Positions 5,372 through 5,682 of a DNA stretch of 5,682 nt are shown in pieces. The notes under the pieces were generated by a model. The model searched no databases. It was given only the letters and a program-made list of their open reading frames with translations, and was not told where the DNA came from. The position numbers were made by a program, and so were the translations under genes. Each line of letters opens with the position of its first letter. Within the stretch, counting starts at the first letter, position 1. This stretch comes from an uncultured Eubacteriales bacterium. GTDB lineage: Bacteria > Bacillota_A > Clostridia > Lachnospirales > Lachnospiraceae. The stretch covers positions 1 through 5,682 of the forward strand of contig ONVT01000115.1 of assembly GCA_900321365.1 (NCBI GenBank), written 5' to 3'.

Positions 5372-5682
5372 GCAGATCCTTGCCCAGAACCAACTTGCGT
5401 TTGCTCCGAACATGGAACAGCACTATATGACCGAGCTTGAGGGCATCTGGGACGAGGCGTGTGAGGAGAGCGGCGGCGAGATCACGGATGCGCGGATCGA
5501 CGAGTATCTGGATGTGCTGAAGAAGATGGGGCTGGTGATACCGGTTCACCGGGAGACGATGGAACGGGAGCATTCAAAGCGCAGGTCCGCGGTTCCGGAT
5601 CCGGAGGTGGTCCGGATGCGGAAACTGATCTCACAGGAAAAGGCGGCCGAGAAGATGACCGAAAGGACGACCGAAAGGACGA
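5349..5682 (+). CDS. Unrecognised helical protein gene, 3' end outside the window
   Basis: The frame opens with ATG at 5349, inside the last 23 nt of the GH3 gene, and stays open for 111 codons to the window edge. A near-consensus ribosome binding site precedes it. The protein starts MAKARTIEQILAQNQLAF. It has an acidic, helix-prone first half (MTELEGIWDEACEESGGEI, then TDARIDEYLDVLKKMGLVIP) and a basic second half (HRETMEREHSKRR, VRMRKLISQEKAAEKM). It ends at the edge in repeated TERT units encoded by a 12-bp tandem repeat. No membrane segment or signal peptide is visible, so it is probably cytoplasmic. I do not recognise a family. The overlap suggests co-translation with the hydrolase, but a functional link is only an inference. 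The full length and C-terminus are unknown. Confidence 0.7.
   Translation, partial: MAKARTIEQILAQNQLAFAPNMEQHYMTELEGIWDEACEESGGEITDARIDEYLDVLKKMGLVIPVHRETMEREHSKRRSAVPDPEVVRMRKLISQEKAAEKMTERTTERT
5658..5682 (+). repeat. 12-bp tandem repeat in frame, running off the window
   Basis: ACCGAAAGGACG occurs exactly twice (5658-5669 and 5670-5681), and the final base, 5682, begins a possible third copy. In the reading frame of the gene that starts at 5349, each unit encodes Thr-Glu-Arg-Thr. Because the unit is a multiple of three, a change in copy number would lengthen or shorten the protein without breaking the frame. Confidence 0.75.

Noticed and set aside
4085..5413. Long open frame (442 codons) on the minus strand across the GH3 gene
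   Set aside because: It lies antisense to a clearly conserved enzyme. Its product is an Arg-, Pro- and His-rich low-complexity chain without motifs, and GC-biased codons of the GH3 gene explain the lack of stops.

Overview
The window reads as part of a carbohydrate-uptake and carbohydrate-degradation locus from a Gram-positive gut- or rumen-type bacterium, most likely Bacillota (Clostridia or Erysipelotrichia). The grounds are strong AAGGAGG-like ribosome binding sites, tightly packed genes, a CUT1-type sugar ABC transporter without a local ATPase, and a domain-permuted family 3 glycoside hydrolase of the kind described from Ruminococcus albus and Butyrivibrio. The genus cannot be fixed from the sequence alone. 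All real genes are on the + strand.

Layout: positions 3-575 hold the C-terminal 190 residues of an extracellular sugar-binding protein. A G-U-containing hairpin with a T-rich tail (620-658) follows and probably acts as a partial terminator. Two permease genes come next, a MalF-like one (718-1632) and a MalG-like one (1647-2498), 14 nt apart. The 401-nt gap from 2499 to 2899 has no convincing gene but is full of structure. It holds a small hairpin (2615-2633), a long hairpin capped by a GAAA tetraloop (2635-2687), a perfect 12-bp intrinsic terminator (2697-2729), a perfect 14-bp inverted repeat (2739-2779) and an extended -10 promoter (2791-2821). The last drives a cytoplasmic GH3 enzyme (2900-5371). 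An unrecognised gene begins inside the 3' end of the GH3 gene with a 23-nt overlap (5349) and runs off the window.

Working model: the binding protein captures an oligosaccharide outside the cell and the two permeases import it, using an ATPase encoded elsewhere. The GH3 enzyme, which lacks a signal peptide, then removes non-reducing-end beta-linked sugars in the cytoplasm. The exact sugar cannot be read from the sequence. The GH3 gene has its own promoter after a strong terminator, so it can be controlled separately from the transporter.

No wholly new system can be shown here. The points most worth a second look are the hairpin series between the transporter and the hydrolase, the circularly permuted enzyme, and the overlapping unknown gene with its in-frame 12-bp tandem repeat.
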